Shown: piece by piece, positions 16,497 through 25,308 of the stretch | Layout: each line of letters begins with the position of its first letter | Position numbering within the stretch: the first letter of the stretch is position 1 | Notes under the pieces: generated by a model | Seen by the model: only the letters and a program-made list of their open reading frames with translations | The model's database searches: none | What the model was told of the DNA's origin: nothing | Position numbers and translations under genes: made by a program | Origin: UA16 sp002292325 | Lineage (GTDB): Bacteria; Bacteroidota; Bacteroidia; Flavobacteriales_D; Sanyastnellaceae | Assembly (NCBI GenBank): GCA_943788645.1 | Contig: CALSRC010000001.1 | Span: 496,001 to 560,000 of the forward strand | Direction of reading: 5' to 3' | Length of the DNA stretch: 64,000 bases

Positions 16497-17732
16497 TCAT
16501 TCGTTGGTGGCCCAAAGTTGTTGGGCATCTTGTAATATTTGGTCAACCTCTTCCGTATCCGTTCCATCATAGTATCCGCGGATTCGGCCCGATTGATCGA
16601 CGAGGGTGAAGACGTCGCTGTGAAAGATTCCACCTGCTGCGGTGTCACTTTCAATGGCGGTGAGAAAATAGCCTGCGCGAGCCAAGTCGAACAGGTCTTC
16701 TTTTTCACCGGTTAGGAATTTCCAGATTCGTGGATCTTGCCCTAGACGCATCCCATATTGGGAAAGTTGCTCTGGGCGGTCGAATTCGGGATCAACAGAA
16801 TGACTGAGCAAGCGAATGGCGTCTTTCAATCCTCGTTGTTCAATACCGGTTTGCAATCGAGCCATTTGGCTGGACATGATGGGGCAGATGGTGGGACATC
16901 GGGTGAAGAAGAAATCGACAATTCGGATTTGCCCTAGACAATTTCGGTGTGAAAACTCCAAACTGTCTTCATCGAGCAAGGCAAAAGGAGGCACCGTGTG
17001 CCCTTCAGGCCCAAGGACGGGCAAGGGCGGTAATTCAGTCAATGCTTCGCGAATTTTTCGCTTTTCGTAGGCAGCTTCATCCATTTCTTTTTGCAGGAGA
17101 GCGATGTCCTCCACTGCATCCTTGATCGCATCTTCGGATGCAGCATGGTAAACACCGCGCAGGTAACCTTCGTCATCGACGAGCCACAGGGTGGCAATGT
17201 TATTGGGCTCACTCGGATCACGCTCAATCATGAAGGAAGCGGCAATGACATCATCGATTTGAGATTGATTCCCGGTCAAAAACTGCCATTTCCCTTTAAA
17301 GCCATTGTAGCGGGTATTGCGTTCAACATATTCTGCAAGGACTTCGGGCGTGTCGTGTTCGGTGTCTAAGGTGAAACAAACGGTGGTGATATCGCTTTCA
17401 TCTCGGTACCGAAAATTAGGCCAAAGCAATTGTTTGGTCATCTGTGCAACGTGCGGAGCATTGGTGGCGAAGAAAGCGGCCAACCAAACTTGACCTTCAA
17501 GCGCTGACGATTCGAAAGGCTCGCCGTTGTGATTGATCAGCGTAAAAGGCTCGACACGCTGTGCACCTTCCTTAGTGCCTTCGACCGGTCCTTCTTCGGT
17601 GAAATAAGGAAGGGTATTGAAGTGGTGTTCTCCATCGATTCCCAGCACCAGAAGGCCAATTAAAGGCAAGGCAAACATGATCCCTGAAAGGACCGCATAT
17701 TTTTTAAATGTAGTGGCGAGCGTCGATTTCAC
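16497..17732 (-). CDS. Tandem SCO1/SenC protein with one degenerate and one intact domain
   Basis: 411 residues, about twice a usual SCO protein. One N-terminal TM anchor (residues 13-31) is followed by two thioredoxin-like SCO domains. The C-terminal copy has the copper-site residues Cys279 and Cys283 (TRCPTICPIM) and His371 (GIFHSDVFTLVD). In the N-terminal copy the aligned positions are Ala92, Ala96 (TNAPHVAQM) and about Asn178, so its metal and redox site is lost while the fold signature (LWLVDDEGYLRGVY) remains. The intact domain should deliver copper to the CuA centre of cytochrome oxidase. It lies between COX4 and DUF420. Confidence 0.87.
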   Translation of the reverse strand: MKSTLATTFKKYAVLSGIMFALPLIGLLVLGIDGEHHFNTLPYFTEEGPVEGTKEGAQRVEPFTLINHNGEPFESSALEGQVWLAAFFATNAPHVAQMTKQLLWPNFRYRDESDITTVCFTLDTEHDTPEVLAEYVERNTRYNGFKGKWQFLTGNQSQIDDVIAASFMIERDPSEPNNIATLWLVDDEGYLRGVYHAASEDAIKDAVEDIALLQKEMDEAAYEKRKIREALTELPPLPVLGPEGHTVPPFALLDEDSLEFSHRNCLGQIRIVDFFFTRCPTICPIMSSQMARLQTGIEQRGLKDAIRLLSHSVDPEFDRPEQLSQYGMRLGQDPRIWKFLTGEKEDLFDLARAGYFLTAIESDTAAGGIFHSDVFTLVDQSGRIRGYYDGTDTEEVDQILQDAQQLWATNE

Positions 17733-17791
17733 GACATTAAAACCGCTGAGCGGACACGAAGTTCACTCCCAGAGCAAGTCATACCGGTGCG

Positions 17792-18169
17792 TTAATGGAA
17801 GTTATTGAAGGACATAAGGTGTCCGAACCCTTCCGTTATCGCAATGAATAGTAAGTATCCAATGAACAACATATACGGAGCCAATACGACTTTTTTCAGG
17901 TTGCTTCGCTCATCCCCCAGGTGCATAAATACCAGAACGATGTAAGCAGCTTTCACAATTGTGAGGACAATGAAAGTCCATTTGATCATGGACCAAGTGA
18001 ACGTCTCAGAGCGCTTGAAGAAGACTCCCATGAAGACTTCGACCGTTGTTAAAAGGGTCAGGATCACCGTTACCTTCCAAATATTCTTTCGAATTTTCAC
18101 TCCATCTTCCTCGCTGTGGTGCGCATTGAGTGAGTAGCTGTCGTTAACAATGAGATCGTCTCGTTCCAT
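17792..18169 (-). CDS. Cytochrome c oxidase subunit IV family protein
   Basis: About 125 residues with three TM helices and the pattern KIRKNIWKVTVILTLLTTVEV, MIKWTFIVLTIVKAAYIVLVFMHLGDE and a final helix, typical of the prokaryotic COX4/CyoD-like subunit. The start is placed at MERDDLIVND (18169); a longer frame overlaps the COX3 coding end. It stabilises the oxidase. It follows COX3 with a 31-base gap. Confidence 0.9.
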   Translation of the reverse strand: MERDDLIVNDSYSLNAHHSEEDGVKIRKNIWKVTVILTLLTTVEVFMGVFFKRSETFTWSMIKWTFIVLTIVKAAYIVLVFMHLGDERSNLKKVVLAPYMLFIGYLLFIAITEGFGHLMSFNNFH

Positions 18170-18200
18170 GGTATTGAGTTCCTGTGATTGGAGCAGCGGA

Positions 18201-19181
18201 TTAAACCAAGTAGAAGAAGGTGAATACAAAGACCCAGACCAAGTCTACAAAGTGCCAGTAGAGCCCTACTTTTTCTACCATTTCGTAATGCCTTCTTCGC
18301 TCAAAGACACCTTGGATGGCCATGATGAAAATGATGATGTTGATCACTACGCCCGAAAAGACGTGAAACCCGTGAAACCCCGTGATGAAGAAGAAGAAAT
18401 TCGCGTAGGATTGCTGAATGCCGTATTCGTTGTCGTGCATGTTCGCACCAAATGAGAACGTCGATGAACGTGCATTCCACAGTTTCATCGCTTCATCGCC
18501 GCTCACGTGCGACTCGTTTTCGATGTACTTATTCAATGTCAATGCGTGCAATTCAGCTTCATGCGAATGTTCGCCGATTTCTACCAATTTCACACCGTGA
18601 TCACTGTCAACCAGGGAAATGTTTGGGGATCCTTCCAGCCATGGCTCTGCCAAATGACCGAAGTGTTGGTCCATGTAAACGGCATCTCCCTTCGTCAGGT
18701 TGAAGGCCTGTCCGTCGTCTGAGGTCACCGACACATTCTCGGCCAACAAAAACGACCCTCCACTGCCGTGAATAAAGTGCGACCACTCCCAAGCTTGAGA
18801 ACCCAGAAAGAAAAATCCTCCGATGATGGTCAGTCCCATCCAACGTATCACACCGGATTTATCGTTGCGGTGTCCGGACTCAACTGCCAGAACCATGGTG
18901 ACCGAGGAGACAATGAGGATGAAAGTCATCAATGCGACATAAATCAAGGGGTATTGTCCATCCAATCCCGGAAGTGCTCGGAAGACCTGTTCACCAATGG
19001 GCCAGGCGTCCTCGCTGCTGGCTCGGACGAATCCATAGGCCGTTAACAACCCTCCGAACGTCAAAGCGTCCGAAACCAGGAAGTACCACATCATCATCTT
19101 CCCATAGCTGACGCTAAATGGAGATTGACCTCCTCCCCACAGTTCTTCTTTCGAAATGGCTTTTGATGCTTCTCCGCCCAT
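18201..19181 (-). CDS. Cytochrome c oxidase subunit III
   Basis: 326 residues, larger than the usual 200-260. The core helices are clear: KMMMWYFLVSDALTFGGLL at the N-terminus, MTFILIVSSVTMVLAVESG, and at the C-terminus FFFFITGFHGFHVFSGVV and YWHFVDLVWVFVFTFFYLV. Between helices four and five is a hydrophilic insert of about 100 residues (roughly 115-220, with VSVTSDDGQAFNLTKGDAVY and EIGEHSHEAELHAL) predicted outside the membrane. Part of the aerobic terminal oxidase together with the neighbouring COX3 and COX4; subunits I and II are not in this window. Confidence 0.94.
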   Translation of the reverse strand: MGGEASKAISKEELWGGGQSPFSVSYGKMMMWYFLVSDALTFGGLLTAYGFVRASSEDAWPIGEQVFRALPGLDGQYPLIYVALMTFILIVSSVTMVLAVESGHRNDKSGVIRWMGLTIIGGFFFLGSQAWEWSHFIHGSGGSFLLAENVSVTSDDGQAFNLTKGDAVYMDQHFGHLAEPWLEGSPNISLVDSDHGVKLVEIGEHSHEAELHALTLNKYIENESHVSGDEAMKLWNARSSTFSFGANMHDNEYGIQQSYANFFFFITGFHGFHVFSGVVINIIIFIMAIQGVFERRRHYEMVEKVGLYWHFVDLVWVFVFTFFYLV

Positions 19182-19197
19182 GACTACAATTTGGCCG

Positions 19198-19205
19198 CAA
19201 ATTTA
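19198..19205 (-). promoter_or_regulatory. -7 promoter box before COX3
   Basis: TAAATTTG on the minus strand, matching TAnnTTTG, 16 bases before the start of the COX3 gene at 19181. The spacing to the start codon is normal. No clear TTTG stands at -33. Confidence 0.4.
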
Positions 19206-19286
19206 TGCAATGAAGGCCAATGAAACCACTTTTTCTGCTTCGGAGAAACAATCAAATGGGCAAACGGTTCACGTACTGCCTGGTTT

Positions 19287-20084
19287 TCAATTCATGAAGA
19301 ACAAAAACGCGAAGAGGTAAAGCCAAAGCACGCCCATGAAATGCCAGTAAATACTAAGCGATTCCAGGCGAACAACGTCACCGGAGTGAATGGTTCCCAA
19401 GGCCACGCGAATGCCGTTCACTACGAGGTACACAAATCCAAACGTGAGGTGCAGAATGTGGACGGCAATCAGTGCCCAGAGGTAGCCCCCTCCTGAGTTG
19501 GATGTTCGTGCAACATCTCGTGTGATTGGCCGCACCAATAAATCGTCATTGGCGGCGTAAAACTCTTTGCGCTCAGCGCTGTAAAGGATGGGTTCTCCGT
19601 TGCGATGCACTTCATAATCATCACCATAAACGGCTCCACTCTCCATGATGGCTTCAATGCTGTTCCATCGGTAGGCATTCATTCCAGATTCGTGTTCGCT
19701 GACGGACCATCCCATTCCCAAATCCGAGAGATTCCTCCATCCTTCTGCCTGGCTTACCGTAAATCCAATGCCCAACGCAAGGGTGAGACCCAGTGCCACG
19801 AGTGTTTTGGTTTTTTCATTTTGTCGCATCCATCGAATGCTCAACCAGAGGGTAATGGATGATAAAACGAGCAGCACATTGGACATCCAAAAAGCAGAAG
19901 TAGCGAAGGCGTGCACCCAGTATTGCCCCATGTTTGAGACGATATAGGCACTCGTAAATCCTGCAAATAGCATGACGACTGCAAAAACGATGAAGTACAT
20001 CAACATCTTTTTTGTTCGCTCTCGGACAGCCGGTTCATGGCCTTCGAATACGTCGCGCTTGGTGGTGGGAGTGGCTTCAGACAT
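19287..20084 (-). CDS. Second cytochrome c oxidase subunit III-type protein
   Basis: About 265 residues. Core helices: KKMLMYFIVFAVVMLFAGFTSAYIV, FWMSNVLLVLSSITLWLSIRW, LVALGLTLALGIGFTVSQAEGW, WALIAVHILHLTFGFVYLVV and YWHFMGVLWLYLFAFLFFMN, i.e. a subunit III fold. A hydrophilic insert of about 75 residues lies before the last two helices (WNSIEAIMESGAVYGDDYEV). The start is at MSEATPTTKRDVFEG (20084). Two consecutive subunit III genes are common in Bacteroidota oxidase clusters. cyoE ends seven bases upstream. Confidence 0.9.
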   Translation of the reverse strand: MSEATPTTKRDVFEGHEPAVRERTKKMLMYFIVFAVVMLFAGFTSAYIVSNMGQYWVHAFATSAFWMSNVLLVLSSITLWLSIRWMRQNEKTKTLVALGLTLALGIGFTVSQAEGWRNLSDLGMGWSVSEHESGMNAYRWNSIEAIMESGAVYGDDYEVHRNGEPILYSAERKEFYAANDDLLVRPITRDVARTSNSGGGYLWALIAVHILHLTFGFVYLVVNGIRVALGTIHSGDVVRLESLSIYWHFMGVLWLYLFAFLFFMN

Positions 20085-20091
20085 GCTCCAA

Positions 20092-20943
20092 TTAAATTTT
20101 ATCGAGTACGTAAGAGATTTGAACGATGGGCAGGTAGGCAAACGACATGAACATCAATTGCCGTGCATATTTGCTGTCGAGTGTCCGGTACAATTTCCAT
20201 GCTGGGATCAGAAATAAAATGCCGCAAGCGATGGCCACGACAAGTGCGATGTTGCCGACCATCGGAGACCCCGTCGGCAGCGCCCAGGGCAAGAGAGAGG
20301 CGGGGATGCAAAACGCTGTATACAGGAGGATTTGCCAGGCACTTTCTCGCGTGCGACCCTCCCGAAACGGCAGCATATGATAGCCTACCTTCTGGTAATC
20401 GTCGTGTGCGAGCCAAGCAATGGCCCAAAAGTGAGGAAACTGCCACATGAATTGAACAGCGAACAAGGTGCCAGGTTCAATTCCAAAGTCTCCTGTTGCC
20501 GCGACATACCCAATCATGGGTGCAAGGGCCCCTGGGAAGGCCCCGACAAACACGCTCAGTGTGGATTTGCTTTTGAGGGGGGTGTAGATGAATGCATAGC
20601 TCACCAGGGCCGCAACACCGAGCCATCCGCTCAATGGATTGAGCGCAAAAAGGCTGGTCAGCCCGATGGCTGCGGCGATTGTGCTGTATAACCAGGCCTG
20701 CCAAGTCTGCATCCTGCCCGTGGGCAGCGGCCTTCCTGAGGTACGGTCCATGATGCCGTCTACACGTTTTTCAATGATTTGATTCAATCCATTGGACGCG
20801 CCTGTGAGCAGATATCCGCCGACGAGCAGCAACATGAAGCTCTTCAGGTCAAGTGAGTCCACTGCCATAAACCAGCCTAAGATGGCGGACATGACAACGA
20901 AAAAACCCAACCGTACTTTGAATAATGCTGCGATGTCTCTCAT
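20092..20943 (-). CDS. cyoE: Protoheme IX farnesyltransferase
   Basis: Makes heme O from heme B by adding a farnesyl group, the first step to the heme of the terminal oxidase. About 283 residues with nine TM helices. The UbiA-family Asp-rich motif is visible as NQIIEKRVDGIMDRTSGRPLP, with the second around WLAHDDYQKVGYHMLP. The ATG at 20943 is preferred over a TTG at 20967 because a -7 box (20965-20972) covers the latter. First gene of the oxidase group on this strand. Confidence 0.95.
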   Translation of the reverse strand: MRDIAALFKVRLGFFVVMSAILGWFMAVDSLDLKSFMLLLVGGYLLTGASNGLNQIIEKRVDGIMDRTSGRPLPTGRMQTWQAWLYSTIAAAIGLTSLFALNPLSGWLGVAALVSYAFIYTPLKSKSTLSVFVGAFPGALAPMIGYVAATGDFGIEPGTLFAVQFMWQFPHFWAIAWLAHDDYQKVGYHMLPFREGRTRESAWQILLYTAFCIPASLLPWALPTGSPMVGNIALVVAIACGILFLIPAWKLYRTLDSKYARQLMFMSFAYLPIVQISYVLDKI

Positions 20944-20964
20944 GCTTTGCTGGGAATTGGAGCG

Positions 20965-20972
20965 CAAAATTA
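20965..20972 (-). promoter_or_regulatory. -7 promoter box of the cyoE-oxidase group
   Basis: TAATTTTG on the minus strand, a full TAnnTTTG match, 21 bases before the cyoE ATG at 20943. This separates the oxidase genes from the barrel-protein gene upstream. Confidence 0.45.
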
Positions 20973-20994
20973 CGCCGCAGCGCGGGATATCACA

Positions 20995-22566
20995 TCACCA
21001 ATTGCGCTCTTCAAGGACGCGGTTTAACCGGATTCCGATTTCCATACGCCACCAATTGGATTGGATCAGTGAACCGTCCATCCGGTTTTGCATGACGCGG
21101 AGAAACAATTGTTGGCCTTCAAGCTGAGGAATTTCGTATCCTAAATCCGCCCAAAAGAGACGTTGATCGACCACGTCCGTTTCACCAGCTCCTTCACCCC
21201 CGTCCCACATCAACTCCACACCATAATCTGCTGGTCGTGTGATGTAAGAAAGCAGGGGGTCAGCACCAATGCTGAAGCTGGGGACCTTGTCCAATGCGAC
21301 CTGTTCATCGACGCCTTGACGGCGTAACACCAATGCGGCATGGGCAGACCACCGGTTTTTGTCCCAACGAACGTGAAGGCGCCCTTCGGCGAAATTGCTT
21401 CCGGCAGGGTGAGCGAGGGGTTGGCGATTATGTGTCCATGACTGCGCAGGTGAAGCGTGGGAGTAAGTATAGGGTCTCACGGCGCACCCTTCGAGGACAA
21501 CGCCCCAAGCTTCATTGCTACTGCGCCATGACGCTGAACCCAACAATCCCCATTTGTTGGCCCACCATTGGTCGGGATTGAAGAGTTCACTGACGACCAG
21601 TTCATCCAACATCAATTGGCCATAAAACCGCAGTTGGTCATTTGCCCAAAGCGGAATGTAGGTCAAGGCGGCACCAATGAGTGCATTGTCGGCTGATCCA
21701 AGCGCGTATTCGGCTGGTCGAAAAGCGATAACGGGGATGGCATACGCTGCTTCAAATCGTTGGGTATACCCAGAATCGTTGCCCAGCCAGGTCACTCCAC
21801 CGAATAGGCTTCCCTTCCAACTTGATGAGATATGGGCGTCGATGGTGTGGGCAGCGAGCCAACTGCTTCGCTTGTTCACGTACGTTCCGGGGCTGAACTG
21901 GCCAGAACCTGGAAAATCTGGCGGACTGCCTACACTGCGGTGCATCGTCCGAGCGATCAGGTGAGTGTATTCGATTCGCTCAGTCTGTATGTGGATCCGA
22001 GCAGAGGGAAGTGGGGCGGCCTGGCGATCCAGCCAGAGTGATCTCCAGCCGTGTCCCCAGTGATGCCGACGGTTGCCTGCTTCAAGGGAAACGGAAGGGC
22101 TGACTTGGTAATTTATCGAGCCAACACCGCGGAGCAAGGCATTATCTGTTTGGTTGGGGTTCCATGCCCAGCCCATTCCATCCCATGTCCCCCATTGCCA
22201 GGCTTCATTCCAATCGTCCTCCTGCACCCCCGCTACGCGCGAATGCTCTAACATGCCAGAACTGCTCCAGCGGCCCAGCTGCCAGGTCCATGTCATTCCC
22301 AATTGCCATCCAACCCCACCTGCAGAGGGCGCACTCAGCCATGGCCCTCGCAACGTTGCTCCCGGGCTGTATTGCAGTGTGCCGTAACCCGAAATTTCCA
22401 GTGATTGGGATGTGTCGCGGGCCATGGGACGAGGCCAGATGCTCGGGGATTCAGGTTGCCATGCTCCGATTCTCCATTCGGAATTGAGCGGTTCTTGGCC
22501 ATGCAAGGAGCCGATGGTAATGACAGTGAATAAAAGGAAACCAATGAAGGAATCGGGCCGAATCAT
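20995..22566 (-). CDS. Outer membrane beta-barrel protein, Wzi-like
   Basis: 523 residues. A signal peptide ends near SLHGQ; the rest is a long series of amphipathic strands rich in Trp, Gly, Ser and Asn with tight turns, and closes with WWRMEIGIRLNRVLEERNW. The segment PYTYSHASPAQSWTHNRQPL plus AHPAGSNFAE resembles the capsule-assembly Wzi family of Bacteroidota, which anchors surface polysaccharide. The neighbour is a WecA-like glycan initiator, which fits. I give the Wzi link as likely but not certain. Confidence 0.7.
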   Translation of the reverse strand: MIRPDSFIGFLLFTVITIGSLHGQEPLNSEWRIGAWQPESPSIWPRPMARDTSQSLEISGYGTLQYSPGATLRGPWLSAPSAGGVGWQLGMTWTWQLGRWSSSGMLEHSRVAGVQEDDWNEAWQWGTWDGMGWAWNPNQTDNALLRGVGSINYQVSPSVSLEAGNRRHHWGHGWRSLWLDRQAAPLPSARIHIQTERIEYTHLIARTMHRSVGSPPDFPGSGQFSPGTYVNKRSSWLAAHTIDAHISSSWKGSLFGGVTWLGNDSGYTQRFEAAYAIPVIAFRPAEYALGSADNALIGAALTYIPLWANDQLRFYGQLMLDELVVSELFNPDQWWANKWGLLGSASWRSSNEAWGVVLEGCAVRPYTYSHASPAQSWTHNRQPLAHPAGSNFAEGRLHVRWDKNRWSAHAALVLRRQGVDEQVALDKVPSFSIGADPLLSYITRPADYGVELMWDGGEGAGETDVVDQRLFWADLGYEIPQLEGQQLFLRVMQNRMDGSLIQSNWWRMEIGIRLNRVLEERNW

Positions 22567-22581
22567 TGCGGCAAGGTACGA

Positions 22582-23730
22582 TTAAGCGACAGCAGATTCG
22601 TTTTCGCTTTTCTTTTCTTCGTGTTGGGCCTCTTTGAGCACTCGGTCGCGGTGCTCGGCCAACTTTTGCTCTCCTCTCGTTCTCCATAGAACAGGAAAAA
22701 ACCAAGCAAAAGCGAAGACAAACAATCCAATGAACATCCCTTCTTCGCCGAGCTTTGGGTAGATGTATGGTTTTGACCAAGCAAGTCCGGTAATAACCAA
22801 CGTGAAGATGTATACAAAAATAGCCGTTTGTCCGTGGTTCCGATTTGACATCATCAGTCGATGATGCAGGTGATTTCGGTCGGGATGAAACGGAGAAATT
22901 CCACGTACGGCTCGCAAGAAAAACACACGCATCGTGTCGACCAGCGGGTATGCCAAAATACTCATCGCAAGAATGGGCTTAGAAAGCTGTGCCCAGGACT
23001 CCGGGACGTATTCTTGTGGAGTGTTTATGACTTGTGTGGCCATGGCGTAAGCCACCACGCCAACGAGCAATGAACCACAGTCTCCTAGGAAAATCCGGGC
23101 AGGAGTGAAATTGAACACTAAAAATCCCGTCATCGCTCCTGCCATGGTAAATGCCACCAAAGCCATGGTCGGCTGTTCTGTTTGCATCAACCATAAACCA
23201 AATGCCGACATGGCAATTATAGTGTATCCTCCAACCAAACCATCGACGCCATCAATGAGGTTCATCGCGTTGACAACAACGATGTAAACAAAAAGGGAGA
23301 AAATTGTGGAAAGCCCTTCCGGAAGGGCTTCAACACCAAAAAGACCTCCAAATGAATGGATGCGAAAATCGCCAATCGCCACGAGGAGAAAACCGATGAA
23401 GATGTGCACCAAAAGTTTTTTCGCAGCTGAGATTCCGACGATGTCATCTTTCAATCCCATGAAGAAGATAGCGATGCAGCTAGCTGCGAGAACCGATCCA
23501 GACTTGAACGTTTCTGGAGAGGGATTATCGCTAAGGGCCATCCAGAAATAGACATTGAAGAAGAGGGCGATGAAAATCATGATTCCACCTACCGTTGGGA
23601 CACTTTGCCGATGGATTTTTCGGGGGTCTTCCGGCTCATCCATTAATCGTTTTAGTTTGGCAACCTTGATGATGGTAGGCATCCCAAAAAGAACGATAAA
23701 AAACCCGGTTATGGCGACTAAAAGCATCAT
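22582..23730 (-). CDS. WecA/TagO-type polyprenyl-phosphate HexNAc-1-phosphate transferase
   Basis: Starts a cell-surface glycan by moving a HexNAc-1-phosphate from the UDP-sugar to undecaprenyl phosphate. 382 residues, polytopic, with the family's motifs: KRLMDEPEDPRKIHRQSVP near the N-terminus, NAMNLIDGVDGLVGGY, RIFLGDCGSLLVGV, and the cytosolic PFHPDRNHLHHRLM loop that distinguishes the WecA/TagO branch from MraY. The C-terminus has a charged tail of about 40 residues. It is flanked on both sides by outer-membrane barrel genes and is co-directional with fcl, so a role in an exopolysaccharide or O-antigen is likely. Confidence 0.9.
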   Translation of the reverse strand: MMLLVAITGFFIVLFGMPTIIKVAKLKRLMDEPEDPRKIHRQSVPTVGGIMIFIALFFNVYFWMALSDNPSPETFKSGSVLAASCIAIFFMGLKDDIVGISAAKKLLVHIFIGFLLVAIGDFRIHSFGGLFGVEALPEGLSTIFSLFVYIVVVNAMNLIDGVDGLVGGYTIIAMSAFGLWLMQTEQPTMALVAFTMAGAMTGFLVFNFTPARIFLGDCGSLLVGVVAYAMATQVINTPQEYVPESWAQLSKPILAMSILAYPLVDTMRVFFLRAVRGISPFHPDRNHLHHRLMMSNRNHGQTAIFVYIFTLVITGLAWSKPYIYPKLGEEGMFIGLFVFAFAWFFPVLWRTRGEQKLAEHRDRVLKEAQHEEKKSENESAVA

Positions 23731-23832
23731 TCGACCGCTAAATTAATGATAAATCTTAAGAATCACGCATTTAATGCAAACAACATGTGCATCATGACCT
23801 GTTCATAAGTCGGTTGGAGGTCGGTCACCCGA

Positions 23833-25308
23833 CTACTTCCAACCCAGAATTCCCGCTGCTAACCCCAGCTGAAGCAAGGAATATTCTGGTATTGTGATTG
23901 AATTGAGGGGCTCTGTGATGGCCACTTTGCCAGCCGAACCAATGAGATACAGTGGCCATACATCCTGAAGTTTATACTGCAACCGGATGAGCCAGTGATT
24001 TGCTTGATCATTCATTTCAACGATTCCAAATGCGTTCCATCGGCCATGAAGAGTGCCTCCGGCTTCGAACCGGAGAGATTGGCGCCAAAGTCCGTGGAGT
24101 GAGAGCCCTCCATTCATGATTTCCGCTCGCATCGGGCCGCTGACTCCAGAGTTCAGGTAATCCCAGCAGTCCCGACAATGCGCAGTTGATTGGTGAGCGT
24201 ATTCGAGGCGGGTTGTCCAGGATTTCCATGCGCCATTCAAACCAATGACCGAGGTAAATGGCCAAATTGCCTGGAAGGAAGGACCGATGGATTTCCTTTT
24301 TTGGAATCCCACATCCCACGTTTGCTGCGCATAGAAAACGAGCTTTTGCTCTGAATTGAACCGGTGGTGGTATTGTACCTCGAGTCCCGTCAGTGTGCGG
24401 ATTGGACGATATGTGGTGCCTGGAAGAAAGCCAACGGACTCCCAACCTTCAGGCACGGTCTGAGTCGTGGTTTCCCAAGCGTGACTTCCCATCCACTGTA
24501 AGATGAGGTGATCAGTAGCGAACCATTGGTGGGTTGCAAAAACTGCTCGGGTTCTTTCCAAGAGTGATTCAGCTGTTTCTCCAAGCGGCCCGCGGCGATC
24601 CGACATCCAACGTGTAGACCAAATGCTCGTTCGATGTGTTTCACCTGCATGTGACGCACGGGCATAAGGTGCCGGCACGGCCTGTTGAGATAAGAAGGCG
24701 CTGGAGCGTCCAGCACCAATGTGGAGCGCATCGATTCCGGCGTCAAGTGACCACTGTCCTTTCTCCCATCCGACCCATCCACGCGTTTGAGAAACGTCAA
24801 AGTAGGCCTGTTGTGCTGTGTTGAATGCGTTGTCCTTGCCCAATTTGGACCGGCCCCAACCGGGGATTTGATTTCGAACAGCCCAAAGGCCGAGCAGTGG
24901 CTCCGCAACGCCTTGACGTTCCAATAATTCGCCACCGATGTGCCACCGGTTGTCAATGATCGCTTGGAATCGGGCCCCGCGGATGTTGTCCCAGATGGGT
25001 TGTGGGTCGGACCCCTCTGCACGGGGCCGGATGGTGCCAACAAAAGATTCGACGACAGGATCGACGACGATGAGGTTGCGCGTGTCGTCACCCTCATTTT
25101 CGCGATCAGAGAAATCGAGTAAGTGCTGGCGAATTGTCCGTTTCCACCACGTAGCAGCTTCTGACCGAGGGCTCATTTCCAGCCGAATAGCCGGTGCATG
25201 GCCGGTGCTATCAATCTGGTGGAGCGCAGGGGTGGACTGACAAAAGGCGGGGGAAGCGCCGACGAGGCTGAGCCATGCAAATGCTATGCCGCGGGTGAAT
25301 ACGCTCAT
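23833..25308 (-). CDS. Outer membrane beta-barrel protein, possible capsule-assembly type
   Basis: 491 residues with a signal peptide (cut near SPAFCQS) and about 16 or more predicted beta strands (for example ARFQAIIDNRWHIGGELLER, SLRFEAGGTLHGRWNAFG, HWLIRLQYKLQDVWPLYLIG). The protein ends SLLQLGLAAGILGWK. It shares its style with the barrel at 20995-22566 but is not obviously a duplicate. The start ATG directly follows the fcl stop (TGAATG), so it is coupled to GDP-fucose synthesis. The specific function is unknown; polysaccharide export or anchoring is inferred from context. Confidence 0.65.
   Translation of the reverse strand: MSVFTRGIAFAWLSLVGASPAFCQSTPALHQIDSTGHAPAIRLEMSPRSEAATWWKRTIRQHLLDFSDRENEGDDTRNLIVVDPVVESFVGTIRPRAEGSDPQPIWDNIRGARFQAIIDNRWHIGGELLERQGVAEPLLGLWAVRNQIPGWGRSKLGKDNAFNTAQQAYFDVSQTRGWVGWEKGQWSLDAGIDALHIGAGRSSAFLSQQAVPAPYARASHAGETHRTSIWSTRWMSDRRGPLGETAESLLERTRAVFATHQWFATDHLILQWMGSHAWETTTQTVPEGWESVGFLPGTTYRPIRTLTGLEVQYHHRFNSEQKLVFYAQQTWDVGFQKRKSIGPSFQAIWPFTSVIGLNGAWKSWTTRLEYAHQSTAHCRDCWDYLNSGVSGPMRAEIMNGGLSLHGLWRQSLRFEAGGTLHGRWNAFGIVEMNDQANHWLIRLQYKLQDVWPLYLIGSAGKVAITEPLNSITIPEYSLLQLGLAAGILGWK

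Noticed and set aside
23731..23832. Intergenic gap examined for a tRNA or small RNA
   Set aside because: About 100 bases, A+T-rich, no cloverleaf or terminator-like stem visible.
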